From Burkholderiales bacterium (GTDB taxonomy: Bacteria > Pseudomonadota > Gammaproteobacteria > Burkholderiales > Burkholderiaceae_C): a stretch of 39,002 bases of DNA. Below the pieces are notes generated by a model. It saw only the letters and a list, made by a program, of their open reading frames with translations. It ran no database searches and was not told where the DNA came from. Positions 31,837 through 39,002 of the stretch are shown piece after piece. The DNA is taken from assembly GCA_006227825.1 (NCBI GenBank), contig SBFS01000043.1:1-39002 (forward strand), read 5' to 3'. Position numbers and translations under genes: made by a program. Position 1 is the stretch's first letter. Every line of letters begins with the position of its first letter.

Positions 31837-33633
31837 TCAGCGGGTGGACAGTGGGGCTCCGGGGCGCGTGGCGCCGGGCGGCCGGGTCAGGGCCGGCACC
31901 GAGTCCCCGGGGGGCATGGACCTGCCCGCATGGCCGGACACGCGCTGGGACAGGCCGGTGGCCGGCATGAAGACGTAGAACTCGTTGCCCTCGCGCTGGT
32001 CGAGCACGGTCCGCTGGTAGGCAATCTGGGCGCCATAGCGTTCGCACAGCTCGCGGCAGATGTAGAGGCCCAGCCCGCTGGACCTGCTCTCGGACGAGAA
32101 GAAGGGCTCGAACAGGTGGCGCAGCACGGCCGCTTCCAGCGGCCCGCCGTCGCTCCAGACCGACAGGCGGATGCGCTCTGCGCCACTGGGCTGGGTGATG
32201 ACGCGGATCGAGGAGGCTTGGCCGCTGGCGTGCTTGAGGGCATTGTCCAGCAGGTTGATCATCAGGCGGCGCAGGTGCTCCGGATCGAAGCGGACCAGGG
32301 CCTGTGGCGCATGGGTGTGGACACCCAGCTTGCCCTTGGCCTGGTTCTGGCGCACCCACTCCCGGGTGATCAGCCGGACATGGTCGTCCAGGGGGATGGC
32401 GGGCAGGTTGCCCTCGATCTGGCTGGGCTGGGCCCTGGCCACGTTCAGGATGTCGTCGACGATGCGGGAAAGCCGCTGGGCGTTCTGCGCGATCATGTGG
32501 GTCAGGCGCTTCTGACCTGGCGTCTGGACTTCCTCGTCCAGCAGGGCGTTGGCCTGGGTGATGGCGGACAGGGGGTTGCGGATCTCGTGGGCGACAGCGG
32601 CCGACATGCGACCCATGGAAGCCAGCTTCTCGGTGCGAACCCGCGCCTCCAGTTCGCGCAGGTCTTCCAGGAACAGCACACACAGGCCTTCCTTGCGGCC
32701 GTGGCGGGAGGTCAGATGGGTGCGGGCGAACAGGCGGTTCGTGGTCAGCTCGTCGACGTCGATGTCGATCTCCGACTCCATCGGCTGGCCGAGCAGGAAG
32801 GTTTCCTGAACCAGTTCGGCCAATCCGGTCCAGTTGTCGCGGGCCGACAGCAGCAACCGGGTGCTCTGCGGGTAGGTGCTGCCCATCAGCATGGTCTGGG
32901 CTGCCGGGTTGGCGTTGCGGACCACGCCGTGCGGGTCGACCACCAGGACCCCCTCGCTCAGGCTTTCGATGATCAGTTCGTTGACCTGGGCCTGGGCGCG
33001 GGCCGCGTCCCGGTTGCTGATGGCCACCGCCTCCTCGCGGGCCAGGCGCAGTGCCAGCTGGTTGGCCAGCACCGCCACGATGAAGAAGCCCGTGGCGGCC
33101 AGTCCGCCCTGAAGCAGCCGGGCTGTGGAAACCTCGCTGAACAAAGGCGCGCTCAGGGCGGCTTCGCCCAGCAGGTAGAGCGTGACCGCCGATGCGGTGG
33201 CCAGCCCCAGCGTCAGGGGACCGAGGATGGAAGCCAGCAGCACCGGCAGGGCGAACAGCGGCAGGTAGTTGAAGCCGCCCTTCTGGAAGTACTGCAGCAG
33301 GGCGAAGACGAGCACGTCGATGCCGATCGTGAGCAGCCATTGCACCCGGAGCCGGCGGCTGGGCTCGACCGGCCTGAGCCACAGCAGGGCCGCAAGCGCC
33401 GCGCTGACGTGCAGGGCACACACCAGCACCAGCCAGTCGGGGCCACCGGTGCCCGAGACGAGCAGATAGACCTGCAGCGCCAGCAGCACGGTGGCGATGA
33501 GCACGCGGGCCTGCATGAAGGTGCGCCACAGGCGGTCCAGGGCGCGCTGGCGGTTTTCCCGGCCATGACTGTCCTGGCCCTCGAAAACCGAGAACCAGGA
33601 GGGCGCGAACTGGGATGTGCTCTCGCGGGGCAT
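31837..33633 (-). CDS. pilS: PilS-type sensor histidine kinase
   Basis: A 598-residue inner-membrane kinase that should phosphorylate the adjacent regulator. About six membrane helices occupy residues 42-195, as in PilS. A PAS-like domain follows (IIESLSEGVLVVDPHGVVRNANPAA, about 221-245), then the H-box VAHEIRNPLSAI with His349, the N-box INLLDNALKHA, and F/G-boxes LFEPFFSSESRSSGLGLYICREL. A Pro/Arg-rich tail of about 45 residues ends the protein. The polytopic sensor region and adjacent NtrC-type regulator support PilS; another sigma-54 two-component kinase is the alternative. Confidence 0.9.
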   Translation of the reverse strand: MPRESTSQFAPSWFSVFEGQDSHGRENRQRALDRLWRTFMQARVLIATVLLALQVYLLVSGTGGPDWLVLVCALHVSAALAALLWLRPVEPSRRLRVQWLLTIGIDVLVFALLQYFQKGGFNYLPLFALPVLLASILGPLTLGLATASAVTLYLLGEAALSAPLFSEVSTARLLQGGLAATGFFIVAVLANQLALRLAREEAVAISNRDAARAQAQVNELIIESLSEGVLVVDPHGVVRNANPAAQTMLMGSTYPQSTRLLLSARDNWTGLAELVQETFLLGQPMESEIDIDVDELTTNRLFARTHLTSRHGRKEGLCVLFLEDLRELEARVRTEKLASMGRMSAAVAHEIRNPLSAITQANALLDEEVQTPGQKRLTHMIAQNAQRLSRIVDDILNVARAQPSQIEGNLPAIPLDDHVRLITREWVRQNQAKGKLGVHTHAPQALVRFDPEHLRRLMINLLDNALKHASGQASSIRVITQPSGAERIRLSVWSDGGPLEAAVLRHLFEPFFSSESRSSGLGLYICRELCERYGAQIAYQRTVLDQREGNEFYVFMPATGLSQRVSGHAGRSMPPGDSVPALTRPPGATRPGAPLSTR

Positions 33634-33658
33634 GGCCGGGGAACGTCTCGTTGGCGAA

Positions 33659-33895
33659 TCAGTCGCCCTGCAGGCGCCGGTGCTCTTCGCAGCAGTAATG
33701 TCCGCGCCGGCCCACCAGCGCCTCGCCTTCGGGCAGGTGCATGCCGCAGTGGCGGCATTCCACCATCGCCACCGGCGGCAGGGGGCCGGATGGAGGTGGT
33801 GGCGCCGCCGGCGGGGGCGTGTCGCGGGGAATGCGGTTGTTGCGCCAGACCCAGAATGCGACCAGCACGACCAGCAGGACCAGCAGGTATTTCAT
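33659..33895 (-). CDS. PP0621-like small zinc-binding membrane protein
   Basis: A 78-residue protein with one N-terminal membrane helix (MKYLLVLLVVLVAFWVW), a proline-rich spacer (about residues 28-41), and a C-terminal cysteine cluster, ECRHCGMHLPEGEALVGRRG then HYCCEEH, that looks like a small zinc-binding fold. This arrangement matches the PP0621 family found next to pilS in betaproteobacteria. An ATG three codons upstream is a possible alternative start; MKYLL is preferred by family pattern. It lies 11 nt after the YpjD-like gene and 25 nt before pilS. The function is unknown. Confidence 0.88.
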   Translation of the reverse strand: MKYLLVLLVVLVAFWVWRNNRIPRDTPPPAAPPPPSGPLPPVAMVECRHCGMHLPEGEALVGRRGHYCCEEHRRLQGD

Positions 33896-33906
33896 GAAGG
33901 TCATCT

Positions 33907-34707
33907 TCAGGTACGTTGCAGCACGACCTCGATCACGAAGCGCGAGCCCACATAACCCAGCAACAGGAAACCGGCCGCCAGGTACAGCATGCGCACGGCG
34001 ATGCGCCCGCGCCAGCCCAGGCGCCAGCGACCCCACAGCAGCACGCCGGTCGTGGCCCAGGACAGCACGGAAAAAACGGTCTTGTGGTCCCACACCCAGG
34101 CCTGGCGGAACGCTTCGGCAAAGAGGGCGCCGGCAACGAGTGTGGCGGTCAGCAGGGCAAAGCCTGCCCCGACGAAGCGGAAGGTCAGGCGCTCGAGCAT
34201 CAGCAGGGGCATGCTCGTCTCGCTGGCCGCTCCCGTGCGCATCGCTCTCTCGGCGCGCTGCATGAGCATGGCATGCACCACCGCGGCGCCGATCAGGCCA
34301 TACGAGGCGATGCCCAGTGCCCAGTGCAGCGGCAGCCAGGGCGAGCGCAGGGCTGGGTAGGGTGTGCCGGGAAAAAGCAGGGCCATGAGCACGGCCAGAG
34401 CCCCGAGGGCGGCCAGCGGCCAGCGGGCTTGCAACTGGGGATAGAGTCGGCTCTCCACCAGGTAGACGGTCAGCAGCAGCCAGGCGGTGATGGACAGTGC
34501 CGGCGCAAAGCCGAACCGCACCGGGTCACCGAGCAGCCCGTGGGCCACGGTCAGGAGGTGCAGCAGCCAGGCCACGCCGAGGACCACCCGCACCTGCAGC
34601 GCGGTCATGCGGCGGTGGGCCCAGGCCAGGGCGGCATAGGACAGCGCCGCCACCGAGGACAGAACGGCAGCGTACGGGTTGGCGACCAGGGCGGCCAGCA
34701 GGTTCAT
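33907..34707 (-). CDS. YpjD/CcsA-like cytochrome c assembly-family protein
   Basis: A 266-residue membrane protein with about eight helices, of the CcsA/HemX/YpjD family. The conserved WDHKTVFSVLSW segment near residue 200 and the preceding GALFAEAFRQAW are typical of this family, whose members handle heme in cytochrome c biogenesis or have unknown roles. I chose the start MNLLAALVANPYAAVL because the membrane topology begins there; an upstream in-frame reading is rich in Gly/Arg and not credible. No Shine-Dalgarno is visible. It is divergent from ffh and begins the run YpjD-PP0621-pilS-pilR-ampD. Confidence 0.88.
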   Translation of the reverse strand: MNLLAALVANPYAAVLSSVAALSYAALAWAHRRMTALQVRVVLGVAWLLHLLTVAHGLLGDPVRFGFAPALSITAWLLLTVYLVESRLYPQLQARWPLAALGALAVLMALLFPGTPYPALRSPWLPLHWALGIASYGLIGAAVVHAMLMQRAERAMRTGAASETSMPLLMLERLTFRFVGAGFALLTATLVAGALFAEAFRQAWVWDHKTVFSVLSWATTGVLLWGRWRLGWRGRIAVRMLYLAAGFLLLGYVGSRFVIEVVLQRT

Positions 34708-34748
34708 CCGGCACCGCCACCGTCCAGGCAGTCGGCAGCCGGCCCAAG

Positions 34749-34754
34749 TAAAAT
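34749..34754 (+). promoter_or_regulatory. Possible -10 box of ffh
   Basis: TAAAAT in the 174-nt divergent region, 127 nt before the ffh ATG. A -35 element is not obvious. It would leave a 5' UTR of about 120 nt. Confidence 0.4.
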
Positions 34755-34881
34755 CTCCATCTGCACAGTTTAAGCCAAGCGCCGTCTGCGAACCTGTTCC
34801 GGCGCGGCCCTTCCGGTGGCCGGGGCTGGCCACCGGTCGACCGTGTGACGCCGCCGGCCCCTTCAGATTCAGGCATCCCAC

Positions 34882-36252
34882 ATGGCATCAGCACTCTCCG
34901 AACGCCTTTCACGCATCGTCAAGACGATGCGGGGCCAGGCCCGCATCACCGAGGACAACGTGGCCGAGATGCTGCGCGAGGTGCGCATGGCCCTGCTGGA
35001 GGCCGACGTGGCCCTGCCGGTGGTGCGCGACTTCATTGCCCGTGTCAAGGAAAAGGCGCTCGGACAGGATGTGGTGGGCTCACTGACGCCGGGACAGGCC
35101 CTGGTGGGCATCGTCAACAGGGAACTGGCCGCCACCATGGGCGAGGGCGTGGCCGACATCAACCTGGCCGCCCAGCCGCCCGCCGTGATCCTGATGGCGG
35201 GCCTGCAGGGCGCGGGCAAGACCACCACCACCGCCAAGCTGGCCAAACACCTGATCGAAAAGCGCAAGAAGAAGGTGCTGACCGTCTCCGGTGACGTCTA
35301 CCGCCCGGCGGCCATCGAACAGCTCAGGACGGTGACCGCGCAGGCCGGGGCCGAGTGGTTTCCAAGCACGCCCGACCAGAAGCCGCTGGACATCGCGCGC
35401 GCGGCGCTCGATCACGCGCGCAAGCACTTCTTCGATGTGCTGCTGGTCGACACGGCCGGCCGCCTGGCCATCGACGAGGTGCTGATGCGCGAGATCCAGG
35501 AGCTGCACGCGGCCGTCCATCCGGTCGAGACGCTGTTCGTGGTCGACGCCATGCAGGGACAGGATGCGGTCAACACCGCCAGGGCGTTCAGGGAAGCGCT
35601 GCCGCTGACCGGCATCGTGCTGACCAAGACGGACGGTGACTCGCGCGGCGGTGCGGCCCTCTCGGTCCGGCAGGTCACCGGGGTGCCCATCAAGTTCGCC
35701 GGCGTCTCCGAGAAGATCGATGGCCTGGAGGTGTTCGATGCCGAGCGCCACGCCGGACGCATCCTGGGCATGGGCGACATCGTGGCCCTGGTCGAGCAGG
35801 TCACCGCCGGTGTCGACATGGCAGCGGCGCAGAAGCTGGCCGCCAAGGTCAAGAGCGGCGAGGGTTTCGACCTGAACGACTTTCTCGAGCAGATCCGCCA
35901 GATGAAGCAGATGGGCGGCCTGTCGAACCTGATGGACAAGCTGCCGGGCAACCTGGCCGCCAAGGCCAGCGAGGCCGACCTGACCCGTGCCGAGAAGGAC
36001 ATCAGGCGCAAGGAGGGCATCATCTGCAGCATGACGCCGGCCGAGCGCCGCAAGCCCGAGCTCATCAAGGCCACCCGCAAGCGCCGCATCGCCGCCGGCG
36101 CCGGCGTGCATGTGCAGGAAGTCAACCGCCTGCTCAAGGAATTCGAGCAGATGCAGGGCATGATGAAAAAGATGAAGGGTGGCGGGCTGATGAAGATGAT
36201 GAAGCGCATGGGTGGCATGAAAGGCATGCCCAGGCTGCCCGGCATGGGTTGA
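34882..36252 (+). CDS. ffh: Ffh, signal recognition particle GTPase
   Basis: Ffh binds 4.5S RNA and hydrophobic signal sequences and delivers ribosomes to FtsY. The 456 residues show an N domain (LSERLSRIVKTMRGQARITE), G domain motifs GLQGAGKTT (107-115), VDTAGRLAID and TKTDGDSRGGA, and a methionine-rich M domain (about 330-456) ending in MMKKMKGGGLMKMMKRMGG. The M-domain Met/Gly/Lys repeats form the signal-binding groove. It has no Shine-Dalgarno, and its promoter lies in the divergent region shared with the YpjD-like gene. Confidence 0.98.
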   Translation: MASALSERLSRIVKTMRGQARITEDNVAEMLREVRMALLEADVALPVVRDFIARVKEKALGQDVVGSLTPGQALVGIVNRELAATMGEGVADINLAAQPPAVILMAGLQGAGKTTTTAKLAKHLIEKRKKKVLTVSGDVYRPAAIEQLRTVTAQAGAEWFPSTPDQKPLDIARAALDHARKHFFDVLLVDTAGRLAIDEVLMREIQELHAAVHPVETLFVVDAMQGQDAVNTARAFREALPLTGIVLTKTDGDSRGGAALSVRQVTGVPIKFAGVSEKIDGLEVFDAERHAGRILGMGDIVALVEQVTAGVDMAAAQKLAAKVKSGEGFDLNDFLEQIRQMKQMGGLSNLMDKLPGNLAAKASEADLTRAEKDIRRKEGIICSMTPAERRKPELIKATRKRRIAAGAGVHVQEVNRLLKEFEQMQGMMKKMKGGGLMKMMKRMGGMKGMPRLPGMG

Positions 36253-36284
36253 CCGAAGTCAACCCGGGTGCCGCCGTGCTGCCC

Positions 36285-36290
36285 GATACT
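36285..36290 (+). promoter_or_regulatory. Possible -10 box of the CbiM-like gene
   Basis: GATACT lies 8 nt before the ATG at 36299, with no Shine-Dalgarno; the same layout as rodA. Confidence 0.35.
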
Positions 36291-36298
36291 GCGGCTCC

Positions 36299-36919
36299 AT
36301 GTTGACGAGCATCGAAGCCGCGCTCTGCCTGCTGGCCCTGCTGGTGTCGCTGTCCCTGCGCCCCTGGCGCATGCTGTCCGGACCCCTGCTCACGCCAGCG
36401 CTGGCGGCGCTGGCCCTGCTGCCCTGGATGTGGCTGATGCCGCAGAAAATGCCCCAGGGTCTTCAGGTGCAGCTCTCGGGTGCCTGCCTGCTGGTGCTGA
36501 TGCTGGGCTGGCCACTGGCCATGCCTGTGCTGCTGGGCGTGGCCTGCGTGGTGTGGCTTGCGGGGACGCAGTCCCTGGAGGCGGTGGTCTCGCAGTTGCT
36601 CTGGGTCGGCATCGTGCCGGGCAGCCTGGCTCTGGGCATCGGCGCCGCGCTGCGGCGCTGGTTGCCGCCCAACCTGTTCATCTACACCCTGGGGCGCGCC
36701 TTTCTGGGGACGGTCGTCGCGGTGTTCGCCGCCGGCGTCCTGCGGGAGCTGCTCTACCGGTTCGCCGGCGGCGTGGCACTGGAGCAGGCCCTGGTGGCCC
36801 GCTGGCTCATGGCCTGGGGAGACGCCTTTCTCACGGGACTGTTCGCCGCCGTGTTCGTGGCCTATGTGCCCCGGTGGCTGGCGACCTGGTCCGACGCTCG
36901 CTACCTGCGCAAGGAGTGA
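36299..36919 (+). CDS. CbiM-like ECF transporter permease or related membrane protein
   Basis: A 206-residue protein with six or seven membrane helices. PPNLFIYTLGRAFLGTVVAV and WGDAFLTGLFAAVFVAYVPRW then LATWSDARYL resemble proteins annotated as energy-coupling-factor transporter permeases of the CbiM superfamily, often found alone in proteobacteria. No energising subunit genes (cbiQ, cbiO or similar) are in view, so cobalt or nickel transport is only a possibility. It starts 46 nt after ffh and converges on opgH with 26 nt between stops. Confidence 0.7.
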   Translation: MLTSIEAALCLLALLVSLSLRPWRMLSGPLLTPALAALALLPWMWLMPQKMPQGLQVQLSGACLLVLMLGWPLAMPVLLGVACVVWLAGTQSLEAVVSQLLWVGIVPGSLALGIGAALRRWLPPNLFIYTLGRAFLGTVVAVFAAGVLRELLYRFAGGVALEQALVARWLMAWGDAFLTGLFAAVFVAYVPRWLATWSDARYLRKE

Positions 36920-36945
36920 GGCGCCAACCAGCCGTTTGCCGCCGG

Positions 36946-38940
36946 TCAGCCAGCCTGCATCAGGCCGCGGTGCGCGAGCAGCACGCTGGCATGCCGCCAG
37001 GCCTTGCGCAGCACGGCAGGCGACCATGACTCCTCGGGGACGAGCAGCCAGCCTTGCGCCCTGGCCCATCGGCCCAGGCCGTCGTGGCCCGTCACCACGG
37101 TGGTGAAGGCGGCAAGGGCCAGCGGCAGCGTGACCGGCAGCAGCCAGGGCAGAAGGTCCGGGTGGGTCAGCGCCAGGGTGCCCATGAACACCACCGCAGC
37201 CAGCTGTATCGGCCCCATGCGGCTGGCGGCTGCGTGCCATGGCACGCCGGCGGACTCCCTGGGCGGCGATTTCCACTCGATCTTCATCCCGGTCAGTGCC
37301 ACCCAGACGAACACCGAATGGGCCACCATCCGCACAGGAGCCTGCAGCAGCGCGACGGCGCTCTCCAGCAGCGCACTGCCGAGCAGGCGCCAGGCGCCGC
37401 CGAAGCTGCGTTGCTGCCCCTTGATGAGAACGGCGCAGACGCCGAGCACCCGCGGCAGGAACAGCAGCGTCAGTGTCACCAGCCACAGTCCCACGCTCGC
37501 GCCGGCCAGGGGCGAGGCGCCCGCCGGCTGACCCGGCCCCATCAGCAGCAGGGCCAGTCCGATCGTCATGAAGCCCAGCCAAAGCGGCGCCGACAGGTAG
37601 GACATGGCACCCACGGCCAGCATGGCGCGGTGCATGCCGTGCAGGCCGGGCTCGGCAATGAGCCGCGCGTTCTGCAGGTTGCCCTGGCACCAGCGCCGGT
37701 CGCGCTGCAGTTCCGAGAGGAGGTCGGGGGGCTGCTGCTCGAAGCTGCCGCCCACATCGGCCACCAGCCACACCTCGTATCCGGCCCGGCGCATCAGGGC
37801 CGCCTCGACGAAGTCGTGTGAGAGGATGCCGCCGGACAGGCCGCCGCGCCCGGACAGCGGAGCCAGGGCGCAATGACGCATGAAGGGTTCGACGCGGATG
37901 ATGGCGTTGTGACCCCAGTAGTGGGACTCACCGAGTTGCCAGAACTGCATGCCCAGGGTGAACAGGCGCCCGGTCACGCGGGCGGCGAACTGCTGGGTGC
38001 GCGCGTGCAGGGTCGGGTGGCCGATCGACTGCGTCGCGGTCTGGATGATGCCGGCCCGGGGGTGGGCTTCCATCAGCTTGGCCAGCGTGACCAGGGACTT
38101 GCCGCTCATCACGCTGTCCGCGTCCAGCACCACCATGTAGCGGTAGAGCCGTCCCCAGCGGCGGCAGAAATCGGCCACGTTGCCGGCCTTGCGGTGGCTG
38201 CGGCGCCGGCGCAGGCGGTAATACACCTGCACCGAGGGCTCGCCCGTCTCCGAGGCCATGGCCGCCCGCAGATCTTCCCAGGCCTGGCGCTCGGCAGCGA
38301 TGATCCCGGGCTCGCGGCTGTCCGACAGGACGAACACGTCGAACTGGCGGCCATGCCCGGTGCCGGCCAGCGATTCGCAGGTCGCCCGCAGGCCCGCGAA
38401 CACGGTCGTCACATCCTCGTTGCAGATGGGCATGACGATGGCCGTGCGGACGTCATCGGCCAGTGGCTGGCCGCGCACCTGCGAGGCGGACAGGCTGTGC
38501 GGGTCACCGCGCAGCAGCACCCAGGCGCCCATGAGCGCCGTCACGAACCCGGTCGCCACCCAGGTGGTCAGCACGACGAACAGCACGGCATGCGCCAGCT
38601 GAAGCCAGCCGGGGCCTGCGGCCGGCTGGAGCGTGGTGAACAGGGTGGCAGCCAGCAGCGTGATGGTCAGGGTCAGCGTCAGGAAGGTCAGGCGACGCCG
38701 GCGCGCTGCGTGCTCCCAGCCCGGCCCGACGTTCTGCGGGGCCGCGTGCACGCGCGGCGGCAGCTGGCGCGCGAGGCAGCCAAGGGCGGCCGAACCCAGG
38801 CCGCTCCAGAACCCTTGCCACGGTCGCGGCGGCATGGAGCCACGCAGCAGGGGCGGGGCCGTCACCGAGTTGGGGTGGCGCTGCTCGCGCAGGGACGGTC
38901 GGGTGGTGGCGCTCAGTCGGGCAGGATGACGTGCGTCCAT
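36946..38940 (-). CDS. opgH: OpgH (MdoH), glucans biosynthesis glucosyltransferase
   Basis: OpgH is the inner-membrane GT2-family enzyme that makes the beta-1,2-glucan backbone of osmoregulated periplasmic glucans from UDP-glucose. The 664 residues begin with a basic N-terminus and two helices (about 84-103 and 116-142). The glycosyltransferase domain follows: IVMPICNED, FVLSDSREP, VLDADSVMSG (DAD at 273-275), LSHDFVEAALMRRAGYEVWLV and QRDRRWCQGN (QxxRW), then several C-terminal helices. It is shorter than the 847-residue E. coli protein, mostly at the ends. Its start overlaps the end of opgG by 28 nt, so the two are coupled. Confidence 0.94.
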   Translation of the reverse strand: MDARHPARLSATTRPSLREQRHPNSVTAPPLLRGSMPPRPWQGFWSGLGSAALGCLARQLPPRVHAAPQNVGPGWEHAARRRRLTFLTLTLTITLLAATLFTTLQPAAGPGWLQLAHAVLFVVLTTWVATGFVTALMGAWVLLRGDPHSLSASQVRGQPLADDVRTAIVMPICNEDVTTVFAGLRATCESLAGTGHGRQFDVFVLSDSREPGIIAAERQAWEDLRAAMASETGEPSVQVYYRLRRRRSHRKAGNVADFCRRWGRLYRYMVVLDADSVMSGKSLVTLAKLMEAHPRAGIIQTATQSIGHPTLHARTQQFAARVTGRLFTLGMQFWQLGESHYWGHNAIIRVEPFMRHCALAPLSGRGGLSGGILSHDFVEAALMRRAGYEVWLVADVGGSFEQQPPDLLSELQRDRRWCQGNLQNARLIAEPGLHGMHRAMLAVGAMSYLSAPLWLGFMTIGLALLLMGPGQPAGASPLAGASVGLWLVTLTLLFLPRVLGVCAVLIKGQQRSFGGAWRLLGSALLESAVALLQAPVRMVAHSVFVWVALTGMKIEWKSPPRESAGVPWHAAASRMGPIQLAAVVFMGTLALTHPDLLPWLLPVTLPLALAAFTTVVTGHDGLGRWARAQGWLLVPEESWSPAVLRKAWRHASVLLAHRGLMQAG

Positions 38941-39002
38941 GTTTCGCTCAGTGTGTGGTGGTCCAGTTGCAGAAAGGCCCTGACCTCGACCGGTCGGGCC
39001 GG
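38913..39002 (-). CDS. opgG: OpgG (MdoG), periplasmic glucan protein (C-terminal end)
   Basis: Only the last 29 codons and the stop are inside the window; the rest lies beyond the right edge. The residues PVEVRAFLQLDHHTLSETW, then THVILPD, match the C-terminal end of OpgG/OpgD proteins, which act in the periplasm on the glucan backbone. The frame runs into the 5' part of opgH and overlaps it by 28 nt, the normal opgG-opgH operon order. The identification rests on this short tail and on the neighbour. OpgD is the alternative. Confidence 0.75.
   Translation of the reverse strand, partial: PARPVEVRAFLQLDHHTLSETWTHVILPD

Noticed and set aside
30211-33897. A 1228-codon plus-strand frame opposite ampD, pilR and pilS
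   Set aside because: Same antisense shadow pattern; the three opposite genes have complete catalytic motifs.

Overview
The window is GC-rich chromosomal DNA from a betaproteobacterium, most likely order Burkholderiales and possibly close to Comamonadaceae or Sphaerotilaceae. Evidence for this is the end of a division cluster (ftsQ-ftsA-ftsZ-lpxC), the order accB-accC-prmA-zinc ribbon protein-PfkB kinase-histone H1-like gene-nrdB/nrdA-ampD-pilR/pilS-PP0621-like-YpjD-like/ffh, an alanine/lysine H1-like protein, and a stand-alone mpl. It is core genome: I see no insertion sequence, prophage, CRISPR array, tRNA or rRNA, and no clear pseudogene. The window cuts ftsQ on the left and opgG on the right.

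Layout. 1-4514 (+): ftsQ end, ftsA, ftsZ, lpxC and a small membrane protein. 4544-8373 (-): an apparent operon of TonB-like protein, mtgA, acyltransferase, CDP-diglyceride synthase-like protein and ruvC. 8473-11226 (-): RNB-domain ribonuclease and a YqiA-like esterase. 11299-14862 (+): rodA, a beta-hydroxyacid dehydrogenase and tldD. 14900-16661 (+): an attenuator-controlled aroG and a small unknown gene. 16655-18073 (-): mpl. 18187-24572 (+): an unknown gene, a TlpA-like thioredoxin, accB, accC, prmA, a zinc-ribbon membrane protein and a PfkB kinase. 24640-34707 (-): H1-like protein, nrdB, nrdA, ampD, pilR, pilS, PP0621-like protein and YpjD-like protein. 34882-36919 (+): ffh and a CbiM-like membrane protein. 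36946-39002 (-): opgH and the end of opgG. Envelope work dominates: division, lipid A, peptidoglycan synthesis and recycling, phospholipid and periplasmic glucan synthesis, with fatty acid, aromatic and deoxynucleotide supply alongside.

The most interesting element lies between tldD and aroG. A 24-codon leader peptide has seven aromatic residues among eight (FFFGYFWF). A 12-bp stem plus T-tract terminator follows it, and a two-part alternative helix can capture the terminator's 5' arm. This is a complete transcription attenuator for the first enzyme of the aromatic pathway, apparently sensing Phe, Tyr and Trp together. The second theme is promoter layout: about eleven genes lack a Shine-Dalgarno sequence and instead carry a TANAAT-like hexamer 6-8 nt before the start codon, which predicts leaderless mRNAs. 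A third solid regulatory element is a tandem NrdR-box operator, 32 bp apart, overlapping the nrdA promoter.
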